Source: CAYGZM01 sp964354365 (lineage in GTDB: Bacteria; Planctomycetota; Phycisphaerae; Sedimentisphaerales; Anaerobacaceae). From it: 25,555 bases of DNA. Shown here one piece after another: positions 7,709 through 14,961 of this stretch; position 1 is the first letter of the stretch, and every line of letters starts with the position of its first letter. The translations under genes were made by a program, and so were the position numbers. The stretch lies in NCBI GenBank assembly GCA_964354365.1, contig CAYGZM010000050.1, forward strand, positions 1 to 25,555, given 5' to 3'. The notes below the pieces were generated by a model that saw only the letters and a list, made by a program, of their open reading frames with translations, ran no database searches and was not told the origin of the DNA.

Positions 7709-7905
7709 TGTAAAAACCGGACCTCTCACCCGACCTCCCCTGCACACCCACAAAACCGCATTAACACAAGCCCGCCAAACGAAAGCCCCGGGCACAGTCG
7801 AAGGAACCGCCCGGCAAAAGTATTTAACCCGCGGTCTGGCCGCAGATACCCCTTCACCCCACTGTGCCGTCCTGCATCATTGAGAATTCACTATTCGATA
7901 TTCAC

Positions 7906-9504
7906 TCATTTGACTTTTGGTACGGCGGCGTCCATCGTCCAGAACGCCGCGTTGACAAGCATCCTGCGAAACTGCGGATTCTTGAAATCGTCCACGCTGC
8001 CCAACGATGTATAAAAAACGCGTGAACTCTTGTACTTGTTCGTCCAGGCGACCGGCTCAGGCTTCTCGCCCGGAATCGCCCCGACCAGCAGCGCCTTGGC
8101 CGATTCGGCCAGCGGACTTGCCCTGTAAAGGGCGGCAGTGCTCTTGAAAGGCGTCGGTACGCCGGCCAATATCGGATGTCCGGCAGCTCCATCACCTGCC
8201 GTTATGGTCGCCTCAACATCTTTGCCGTAATGGCCGTTATAATTGCCGCCCAATACCTCCGGATCAAATTTTGGCCACTCGAAATGACCCTTGGGCCCCT
8301 GCCCGCGGGCGTCAAATGCGTGGCTGGCCGTCCGCAGGCCGATTAGAGGCTTGCCGCGGTCAAGGTAATCACGCAGGTAGTTCATCTGTTCAGCCGGGAA
8401 CGCCCGCCGACGCGCGAACACCACCACCAAGTCCGCCTTCGTCAATACCTCCATACCCGATATCTCGTGCGGATCCGCCCCGTCCCGAGATGCGCTGCCC
8501 TGCAGTATCTCGCAGCACAACCCGTACTTGATCTGCAATTCGTGCGCGAAGTCCGGCAGCGACTCAGCCGCCCCATACTCTTCCTCGGCGGAAATGAACA
8601 CAACGCGCGGCCGCTTATCGTCCCTGAAGACAAACGCCGGCTTGCCCGTAAGCACCGTCGAAGGGATGGTCGGGCAGACGAACTTCTCGATATGCTCGAT
8701 TATCAAATCCGTACCCGTAAAGTGGCTCACAAACGGCCGCATCCGGGAGTTGTACATCGTATCGGTCAGGTCTCGCGCCAGCACGACGTTCCTGCCGTAC
8801 CTCGCCATATTCCGCAGCCCGAATGGCCGACCGAGAACGCACATATTCGTATGCACGCCCATAAGAATGACGTTCTTGATCCCCCTCTGCTCGAGCAGAT
8901 TCCAGATTTCACTGCCCGACTCGCTAATAGCATCCTCGTCGCAGATCTCGATGGTATCGATCTGACTTCGCCACAGTGAGCCCTCTTTGCACTTCGGCTC
9001 ACAGTCGCACCCGCCGTCCGATTGATCTATTGGATACTCAAATTTCTGTTCGACCTCGCTTTTGAGATTGCACCATCCGTTGATGTCCGTGGGCACATTC
9101 GCCGCCGCCGGCGCGCTCTGCGCCCGCTTCCGCGCAGGATGCCCCTCGTAATGGCCGATTGTCCCGCTCGGCGAGTGGATGATAAGCACGCCCTTTTCGC
9201 GAGCCTTGCTCACGACCTCATTCATCGGCGCCGCCAGCTCCGCGACGCGCTGCGTCGCACCCTTGCACCAATGCTCGTTCCACATATCGCAGATGATGAT
9301 GGCAGTCTGCGAAGGCGCCCACTCCGCCTTCCTGCAAAGCGCCTGGAACTTGCCGCTTCCCGCCGCCGTCTCCACGCGACTGCGCAAATTCAAAGCGAGC
9401 TTGTCTTCACGCGCACCAGCCTGCGCCGGCCCGCAAAACGTGCACACGAACAAGAAAACCGCCAAAAACCTTATGCCGACCGCCTTGAATCTTGAAATGC
9501 TCAT
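7906..9504 (-). CDS. Secreted isochorismatase-like cysteine hydrolase fused to a ThuA-like domain (532 aa)
   Basis: Residues 1–29 are a signal peptide ending at AQA. Residues about 64–280 are an isochorismatase/cysteine-hydrolase fold. Asp73 lies in IICDMWNEHW, and the likely nucleophile Cys222 in GVHTNMCVLGRPFGLRNMA. A CDCEPKC cysteine cluster (166–172) is inserted before the last third of the fold. Residues about 298–525 resemble the ThuA/trehalose-utilisation, glutamine-amidotransferase-like fold (RVVFISAEEEYGAAESLPDF, LIGLRTASHAFDARG). The family hydrolyses amides or enol ethers through the cysteine; the substrate here is unknown. ThuA-like domains are linked to sugar metabolism but are biochemically poorly defined. 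Export of both enzymes in one chain suggests action on a compound in the periplasm. It is the last gene of a minus-strand sugar-use cluster, 159 bases after the beta-helix protein. The ATG has a GGAG about 11 bases upstream. Confidence 0.88.
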   Translation of the reverse strand: MSISRFKAVGIRFLAVFLFVCTFCGPAQAGAREDKLALNLRSRVETAAGSGKFQALCRKAEWAPSQTAIIICDMWNEHWCKGATQRVAELAAPMNEVVSKAREKGVLIIHSPSGTIGHYEGHPARKRAQSAPAAANVPTDINGWCNLKSEVEQKFEYPIDQSDGGCDCEPKCKEGSLWRSQIDTIEICDEDAISESGSEIWNLLEQRGIKNVILMGVHTNMCVLGRPFGLRNMARYGRNVVLARDLTDTMYNSRMRPFVSHFTGTDLIIEHIEKFVCPTIPSTVLTGKPAFVFRDDKRPRVVFISAEEEYGAAESLPDFAHELQIKYGLCCEILQGSASRDGADPHEISGMEVLTKADLVVVFARRRAFPAEQMNYLRDYLDRGKPLIGLRTASHAFDARGQGPKGHFEWPKFDPEVLGGNYNGHYGKDVEATITAGDGAAGHPILAGVPTPFKSTAALYRASPLAESAKALLVGAIPGEKPEPVAWTNKYKSSRVFYTSLGSVDDFKNPQFRRMLVNAAFWTMDAAVPKVK

Positions 9505-9663
9505 AATAATCAGTTCTCCACGACAGCAATTTTGCAGAACTCATTAGCAACTGAAGTATCGCCCAACGACAGGCTGCGCCGTCCTTGTGACCATCTCACG
9601 TCAGGCTACCAAATCCACCCCGAAAACACAAGCACCGAAACGCTGGGCACACTGCGACCGGCA

Positions 9664-10365
9664 TCACAGTCCCTTCTGCCTCTTGATGCTCGCCTCTATA
9701 TTGGCCGCTTCAAAACTGGTCCAGCCGTGCGGCAGCAATCCAAAATAATCCATCCGGTCCTCATCTGTGATATTCTGTTTCTTTACCACAGCCGGTACGC
9801 CCTCGGCAAAGCTGTTCTCCGGTATAACCTGATCGACGTGCGTCGCGCTGCCATTGGCCAAAATGGCCCCTTTGCCGATTCGCGTGTTGTAGTCGCAGCA
9901 CGCATTGAGCCCGACGGCGCCGCCGTCGCCTATCTGCGTGCCGTGCATCGTCGCGCCGTGATTTATCCAGCAGTGGTCCCCGATAATCGAGCGGTCCGGC
10001 GCCTCGGCACGGGACGAGCCAACCTTCGCTGGTCGCCCGCCCTCGATATTCACATTGTCGTAGATGTGCGTGTAGTTGCCGATCGTGTTCGTGCCCCTGA
10101 CTGTAACGTTGCACCTGATCAGCGTATGGTGCCCGATAGTCACGTTGCCGGTGATAATCGTCCCTGCGTCGATCTTCGTATAGGCCCCTACGCTCACCTT
10201 GCCTTCCAATATCACCGAAGGATGAATGTCCGCCGTAGGGTCAATGTCCATCCCGCTCTTCTTCGCATCCGTCGCGCCGGATGGCCCCGCAAAGAGCACC
10301 ATCGCAAACATCATCGCCAGACACCCCAAAGCAACCATGTTCGTCTTGTTGAATTTCACACTCAT
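9664..10365 (-). CDS. Exported left-handed beta-helix (gamma-carbonic-anhydrase-like) protein (233 aa)
   Basis: The start is the ATG at 10365, with AAAGGGG about 5 bases upstream. A longer frame from 10431 would run into the previous gene and hide the signal peptide. Residues 1–34 are a signal peptide. Residues about 43–205 are hexapeptide repeats of the left-handed beta-helix, such as ADIHPSVILEGKVSVGAYTK and ANGSATHV. His136 and His141 in NHGATMHG match the second and third zinc ligands of gamma carbonic anhydrases, and Arg90 and Asp103 match conserved active-site positions. Where the first zinc-binding His is expected (after YDNVNI) I read Glu108. It could therefore be a variant enzyme, a non-catalytic homologue, or an acyltransferase-like relative. 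Export of this fold is less common than a cytoplasmic location. It begins 40 bases after the GH28 gene and probably shares its transcript. Confidence 0.82.
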   Translation of the reverse strand: MSVKFNKTNMVALGCLAMMFAMVLFAGPSGATDAKKSGMDIDPTADIHPSVILEGKVSVGAYTKIDAGTIITGNVTIGHHTLIRCNVTVRGTNTIGNYTHIYDNVNIEGGRPAKVGSSRAEAPDRSIIGDHCWINHGATMHGTQIGDGGAVGLNACCDYNTRIGKGAILANGSATHVDQVIPENSFAEGVPAVVKKQNITDEDRMDYFGLLPHGWTSFEAANIEASIKRQKGL

Positions 10366-10405
10366 ACCTTCCCCTTTCCTCTGATACCTGTTTACAGTTT
10401 TGGAC

Positions 10406-12133
10406 CTATTTTCCAACATCCGGCTCGTCACAGGCCTCGATTGTCACCGTGTGCCAGCCTTTCAGCTCGCCATCATCGGCAATGAGCCGCAAGACATACA
10501 TCCCCGGTTTTGAGAAGCTGGCTTTCGTCCGCATCGCCTGCGGATTATCGAATTTCACCGCGCCGCTCCCACCATTTTCTACCGACCATTGATATCTCAG
10601 CTTTGCAGAGGGCTTGCCATCGTCCGCAACGGACCCTTCCAGCATCGCAACCATATCATCGTTCGCATCCACCACTTGGTCCGGCCCCGCATAAACATCG
10701 GGCGGCAGATTCCCCGCATCAGGCCCCTGAAGCTCGCCGCCCAAAACTACGTTCTGCATCACCAGGTTGCGTACATGCGCGGTCTGCTTAATCTTCGCGG
10801 CCTTCTTGACCGTGACATTCTTCAACACGACATCCTCAACAGGCATATCCGCCTGTCCCTCAATCCGAAGCGCTATCGCACACGGACCTTCCGCCGTGAT
10901 ATTCTGCCAGCAAATGTCACGAAAATGCGGCGGGAAATCCCGCGGCTCATCCGATGCCCCGCTGTAGTTGGTGCTGATGGCCAACATTTCCTCCCGGCTG
11001 TCCAAGAACTTCATATTGCGATACCGGATGTGGGCCGCCTCCCCGCCCCGGCTGCGATTGCTTTTTATGTAGAACGCCCGTTTGACCTGGCTCTTCGCCT
11101 CGCAGTTCTCCGCAAAGATATTATAGACGCCTCCGCTCATCTCGCTGCCGACGGCAATACCCGTGTAGGCATTGAACACGCAATCGTGAATATACACGTT
11201 CCGCGTCGGCAGGCCCATCTCGCGCCCCTCCCGCCCCCGCCCCGACTTCAGCGCTATGCAGTCGTCGGCGTTGTCGAACACAACGTCGTGGATATGCACA
11301 TACTCGCACGAGTCCACGTCGATACCGTCGTTATTGGGATTCTTCGCCGCAAAAGTGATATTCCGAATCGTGACATTCTTCGAGAAAACCGGATGCACGC
11401 GCCACGCGGGGGCATCGATAATCTTAATTCCATCGACCAGGACATTCTCGCACCCATAAAACTGCACCATGCTCGGCCGAATGTAGTGCCCGGTTCCGAA
11501 GACCCGGTCAACCACGGGCACATCTTCCTCGTTCATCCGCCGAACCTCCTTTGCATCATCGCCGGCCCGGCCCGACCACGTACACCACGTATCGTGCGCC
11601 TGGCCGTCCAGCTCGCCCGAGCCGGTTATCGCGACGTTCTTCTTGCGATACACATAGACCATAGGCGAATAGTTGTATATGCTCACGCCCGACCATCGAG
11701 TCAATGCAACCGGCATATAGTCCTCGTAGTTCGTCCCGAACACAATCCGCGAACCTTCTTCCAGATGTAAATTCACGTCGCTCTGCAAATGAATAGGTCC
11801 GTTGATCTTGTACGTCCCCGCGGGCACAACCACTCGCCCGCCGTCCGCATAGCAGCACGCCAGAATGGCTTTGTCTATCGCCTTCTTGCAATCCGTCCGG
11901 CCGTCACCAACCGCCCCATAGTCTTTAATGTTAAAATCTCTTTCTGGAAAGCTCGGCACTTTCACCCGCGCCAGTATATCCGCCACCTGCGCCCACGACC
12001 CTGTGTATTCGCGCGACCGTCCGCTGTGGCTGTCTGTGCGTCCCACTGCAAACCACACCCCCGCCGCAAACGCCAAAACCACCCCAAAACATATAACCAG
12101 CTCTCGAAAACCTGCCCTGCGCCCCTCGGCCAT
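10406..12133 (-). CDS. GH28 polygalacturonase-like glycoside hydrolase with C-terminal PKD-like domain (575 aa)
   Basis: I start at the ATG at 12133, preceded by AAAGGCGG; a GTG at 12184 would overlap the SDR gene. Residues about 10–32 form a signal anchor or signal peptide. The parallel beta-helix begins near 65 with FNIKDYGAVGDGRTDC, the usual GH28 entry motif. The catalytic aspartates are visible: Asp269 in NPNNDGIDVDSC, and Asp290/Asp291 in DNADDCIALKSGRG. The bacterial GSEMSGG motif follows. The fungal-type GHG histidine reads as Thr (YTGIAVGSE), and the RIK motif reads YIK (RAFYIKSNRSRGG), so substrate preference may differ from plain polygalacturonate. Residues about 470–570 are a PKD/Ig-like domain (PPDVYAGPDQVVDAND, FSKPGMYVLRLIADDGEL). 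The gene follows the SDR gene by 32 bases and fits a uronate or pectin pathway. Confidence 0.9.
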   Translation of the reverse strand: MAEGRRAGFRELVICFGVVLAFAAGVWFAVGRTDSHSGRSREYTGSWAQVADILARVKVPSFPERDFNIKDYGAVGDGRTDCKKAIDKAILACCYADGGRVVVPAGTYKINGPIHLQSDVNLHLEEGSRIVFGTNYEDYMPVALTRWSGVSIYNYSPMVYVYRKKNVAITGSGELDGQAHDTWCTWSGRAGDDAKEVRRMNEEDVPVVDRVFGTGHYIRPSMVQFYGCENVLVDGIKIIDAPAWRVHPVFSKNVTIRNITFAAKNPNNDGIDVDSCEYVHIHDVVFDNADDCIALKSGRGREGREMGLPTRNVYIHDCVFNAYTGIAVGSEMSGGVYNIFAENCEAKSQVKRAFYIKSNRSRGGEAAHIRYRNMKFLDSREEMLAISTNYSGASDEPRDFPPHFRDICWQNITAEGPCAIALRIEGQADMPVEDVVLKNVTVKKAAKIKQTAHVRNLVMQNVVLGGELQGPDAGNLPPDVYAGPDQVVDANDDMVAMLEGSVADDGKPSAKLRYQWSVENGGSGAVKFDNPQAMRTKASFSKPGMYVLRLIADDGELKGWHTVTIEACDEPDVGK

Positions 12134-12165
12134 ACTGAAGCCGCCTTTCTTTCCCCAACCGCCTG

Positions 12166-12939
12166 CTACAGCAGCGCCAGCCACCCGCCGTCGATATAGA
12201 CGATTTGCCCGGTGATAAACCCGCCCGCCTTCGATGCAAGCAGCACCGCCGTCCCCACAAGGTCCGCGGCCTTACCCCATCTGCCAAGCGGCGTCTTTGA
12301 AAGCACCAACTCATTGAACTCTTTGTCGGCCCGAAGCGGCGCCGTAAGGTCCGTTGCAATATAACCCGGCCCAATCGCGTTCACGGTAATGCCGTACTTC
12401 GCCCACTCCACCGCCAGCGTCTTAGTCAGCGCAAGCAGCCCGGCCTTGCTCGCGGCATAAGCCGCCGTCGTCGGCCGCGCCCCGTGGCACATCAGCGAGC
12501 CGATATTGATAATGCTCCCGCCTCCACCCGCCTCCTTTCGATGCCGGCAGAACGCCTGCGACAAGACAAGCACCGCTTTCAAATTCACATCCTGCACGCG
12601 GTCCCAATCCTTCAACTCGACGTCTTCAGACGCCCCGCGCACCGTCGTCCCGGCGCAATTCACAAGAATATCCACGCCCCCCGCCTTCTCGACCACCTTC
12701 TCGAAAAGACCCTTCGCCCCTTCGACGTCCCCCAAATCAAACGCAAAGCTCCACACATTCCTGCCCGTATCCGCCCGAATCTCCTCGCACGCCCTGGCAA
12801 GCTGCCCCTTAGTCCGAGCCACTATCGCGACGTCCGCCCCCTGCTCAGCCATGCCCTTCGCTATCGCAAAGCCGATACCCCTGCCGCCCCCCGTCACCAG
12901 CGCTCGTCTGCCCGTCAAATCGAAAATTTCGCTTCCCAT
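12166..12939 (-). CDS. SDR-family oxidoreductase, gluconate 5-dehydrogenase/KduD-like (257 aa)
   Basis: This is a classical short-chain dehydrogenase. The NAD(P)-binding motif TGGGRGIG lies at 16–23, NCAG at 94–97, and the catalytic residues Ser148, Tyr161 and Lys165 in YAASK. PGYIATDLT and a final GQIVYIDGGW complete the Rossmann fold. The start at 12939 (MGSEIFDLTGRRALVTG) matches the usual N-terminus of the gluconate/2-dehydro-3-deoxygluconate dehydrogenase group, while the start at 12984 adds 15 unrelated residues. Neither start has a strong ribosome site. Members of this group interconvert keto-sugar acids in the cytoplasm. The GH28 gene directly downstream makes a role in uronic acid breakdown likely, but sequence alone cannot fix the substrate. 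Confidence 0.88.
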   Translation of the reverse strand: MGSEIFDLTGRRALVTGGGRGIGFAIAKGMAEQGADVAIVARTKGQLARACEEIRADTGRNVWSFAFDLGDVEGAKGLFEKVVEKAGGVDILVNCAGTTVRGASEDVELKDWDRVQDVNLKAVLVLSQAFCRHRKEAGGGGSIINIGSLMCHGARPTTAAYAASKAGLLALTKTLAVEWAKYGITVNAIGPGYIATDLTAPLRADKEFNELVLSKTPLGRWGKAADLVGTAVLLASKAGGFITGQIVYIDGGWLALL

Positions 12940-13142
12940 ACCCGCACAGTAAATCACAAGCACCCGCACCTGACAAGCCCGCATCCGCTTTTTTCAGCCT
13001 TACCGCTCGAAACTCTAAAAGACGAAAACCACCCGCCCCTCCGGCGAACTCAGGGCCCGGGGGGGCAGGAGAGCCGACGCTCCGCCGTCTTCATTGAACA
13101 AAGCGTCTCTCATTTCCGAATCCGCAATCGCCCCGGCCAAAG

Positions 13143-13613
13143 TCAATCATCACTCGCCCCGTCATCTCCTAACAGCCTGTCACGCTCCGCCTCAAAACGC
13201 AGCTTATGCCGCACCTCCTCCGCCGCCAGGGCCAAGAGCACCTCCCGCGACTGGTCGCTGTACGAGTGCGCGAGCATATCGACATACAGCCGAAAGGCCG
13301 CATCCTCCTTCGTGATTGCCAGATCAAGCACGTCCCTGTAATCCATATCCAGCTCAGCCGTATCCGAGTACACGTACTGCGAGCTGTCAATACTCTCCGT
13401 ATCCGGCGTGGTATCCACCGTTTTGCCTATCTTCATAAGCTCCAACTCGAGTTTGGCCTTGTGCTCCAACTCCTCAGCCGCTAATTCCTCAAAGACCTTC
13501 TTTATCACCGGGTCCGCAACCCGCTCCGCCATCGCCAGATAGAACCTGTTCGCCTGCCGCTCTTTCCGAATCCCGAATTCCAAAATCGCGTCGTAGGTCT
13601 TGAATTTCTCCAT
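13143..13613 (-). CDS. Ferritin-like (rubrerythrin-type) di-iron protein (156 aa)
   Basis: Two helical halves carry the di-iron ligand pattern. The first half has Glu18 (KERQANRFY) and Glu48/His51 (AAEELEHK). The second has Glu103 (TKEDAAFRLY) and Glu133/His136 (AAEEVRHK). There is no rubredoxin CxxC module, so it is the erythrin-only form, of usual length. The family stores iron or reduces peroxide. An acidic tail (GDDGASDD) ends the protein. The ATG at 13613 has AAGGGGG about 7 bases upstream. The gene stands alone, 203 bases before the SDR start, and is transcribed away from the plus-strand cluster. It fits an organism that meets oxidative stress at low oxygen, which is inference. Confidence 0.9.
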   Translation of the reverse strand: MEKFKTYDAILEFGIRKERQANRFYLAMAERVADPVIKKVFEELAAEELEHKAKLELELMKIGKTVDTTPDTESIDSSQYVYSDTAELDMDYRDVLDLAITKEDAAFRLYVDMLAHSYSDQSREVLLALAAEEVRHKLRFEAERDRLLGDDGASDD

Positions 13614-13746
13614 CGCAAAGCCCCCTTGAGCACTCGATTCACAACCGCCGCACCGGCCATATCAAACGCACCCCAAAAACCGCCAGCTCATCGCCATTTT
13701 ACCGCGCCCCGGCACCGCCGCAATAACAAACTTGCCTACGACAATC

Positions 13747-13775
13747 TTGACAAGCTGACCGGAACTCAGTATGGT
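13747..13775 (+). promoter_or_regulatory. Candidate sigma-70-type promoter for the plus-strand cluster
   Basis: TTGACA, a perfect -35 hexamer, is followed after exactly 17 bases by TATGGT, which matches four of six -10 bases. It lies in the divergent gap about 230 bases before the hydrolase start and points towards it. Confidence 0.45.
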
Positions 13776-13828
13776 TAGGTGACACCAGCGAAGCATTTAC
13801 CATTGTCGAATATCCACCGTGCTGGAAG

Positions 13829-13843
13829 CCCGCCTTTGGCGGG
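13829..13843. repeat. CCCGCC-TTT-GGCGGG hairpin in the hydrolase leader
   Basis: A six-base perfect stem with a TTT loop lies between the candidate promoter and the hydrolase start. A GATTTTAGG tract 10 bases downstream is too short for a confident terminator. The core resembles palindromic intergenic repeats, but I see no second copy in this window. The surrounding 13614–14007 holds no other convincing gene; an in-frame extension of the hydrolase from 13819 has no recognisable content. Confidence 0.5.
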
Positions 13844-14007
13844 GCGGAACGATTTTAGGCAACAGGGATTCAGTAAACTTACGGGATGGAAATAACGTGG
13901 ACCACGAAATCGACAACCTGACCAACCGCTACGATAGGGCAAGCGCCGGGAGTGAGAAGAGTGATGATGACGAACCAAAAACGGCGGCTGTCCTTCCTCT
14001 AAATGAA

Positions 14008-14961
14008 ATGATCTCGTGGAGCACAAAGGTTTTTCTGACCTTCCTGGTGATCTGGGCGCCGGCAGCCCTTACCGCAGCAGCAGCTCCTTCTTCCCCGGAG
14101 ATGCAGGTCATCGAGCGGAGTGATCTGCCCGGCGGACTCGTCCGCGAAAGGCTCCGTCTGCCGGGCTTCGATCCCGACGAGGCCGTGCCCGCGGTCGCCA
14201 TCCATCCGGCTTCGGGCGGCCCGTTCCCCGTGGCGATCTGTCTGCATTCCTTCCGGGGTGCGAAGGAGAACCTCGAGCCGTGGTGCCGCGATCTGGCCGC
14301 CCGGGGCATTTTCGCGGTTACCATCGACGCCCATCTGCACGGCGAGCGCTCCATCTCCGGGATTTTTCACGGCGATAACATCGCTTCCCTGGGAGGAGAA
14401 TACAGCATCTGGGTCCATCAGACCTCCATCGCCCACACGGTGAAGGACGTCCCGGCCATCCTCGACGCACTCGCCCGTCGGCCGGATATCGATGCCTCGC
14501 GGGTCGCGGCGACAGGGGTGTCCATGGGAGCCAGCGCGGCCATGGTCCTCGCCTGGCGAGAGCCGCGCGTCTGCGTCGTGGCGAGCATTGTCGGCGCGGT
14601 GGACTTCTGGTGGGACGTGACGAAGACCCCGCCCGGCCCCGAGCAGGAATCGCGGAAAGCTTCCTATGGCCCTCGCCTCCGCGAGCTGGTGTGCTCGATT
14701 GACCCTAAGCCCCGCTTCAGCCGAATTCCCCCTAAGGCGCTATTCATCGCGAGCGGCGGACGCGACGAGTACATCGACATCGAATCGGTCCGCCGCTTCG
14801 TGGCGGACCTTGAGCCCCTCTATGGAAAAGACCGGGACCGCCTGCGCTTCGTGCCCTTCCCCGAGGCGGGGCACGGAGTCACCGAGGCCATGTGGAAGGA
14901 GGCTCAGGAGTGGATCGTGCGAGGCCTTGAAAAGAGGCCAAAGGAGGACAAGTCGCGATGA
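14008..14961 (+). CDS. Exported alpha/beta hydrolase (317 aa), dienelactone-hydrolase/esterase-like
   Basis: I choose the ATG at 14008 because it opens directly into a signal peptide (MISWSTKVFLTFLVIWAPAA, cleavage near residue 27). The frame extends up to 13819 without any export signal or known domain at its start. No good ribosome site decides this. The catalytic triad is clear: Ser172 in GVSMGAS, Asp253 in SGGRDEYID and His289 in EAGHGV. The oxyanion region is LHSFRGAKEN. DAHLHGER and a helical lid segment around FWWDV follow the pattern of acetyl-xylan or dienelactone-type hydrolases. It may deacylate polysaccharide fragments. Its TGA overlaps the ATG of the beta-helix protein, so the two are probably made together. 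Confidence 0.85.
   Translation: MISWSTKVFLTFLVIWAPAALTAAAAPSSPEMQVIERSDLPGGLVRERLRLPGFDPDEAVPAVAIHPASGGPFPVAICLHSFRGAKENLEPWCRDLAARGIFAVTIDAHLHGERSISGIFHGDNIASLGGEYSIWVHQTSIAHTVKDVPAILDALARRPDIDASRVAATGVSMGASAAMVLAWREPRVCVVASIVGAVDFWWDVTKTPPGPEQESRKASYGPRLRELVCSIDPKPRFSRIPPKALFIASGGRDEYIDIESVRRFVADLEPLYGKDRDRLRFVPFPEAGHGVTEAMWKEAQEWIVRGLEKRPKEDKSR

Larger units (their letters stand above)
7597..7905. other. Intergenic region upstream of the sigma operon
   Basis: These 309 bases hold no plausible gene. The half nearer the sigma gene carries two copies of a bipartite motif described separately, plus the palindrome AACCGGTT (7625–7632). The other half, 7741–7905, lies between the stop of the isochorismatase fusion and the motifs. 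It shows only short weak inverted repeats and no convincing terminator. Confidence 0.6.

Noticed and set aside
13000..13142. Possible terminator after the ferritin-like gene
   Set aside because: GC-rich short inverted repeats are present (around GGGCCCGGGGGGG and GACGGCGGAGCGTC), but no stem of useful length with a following T-run was found.
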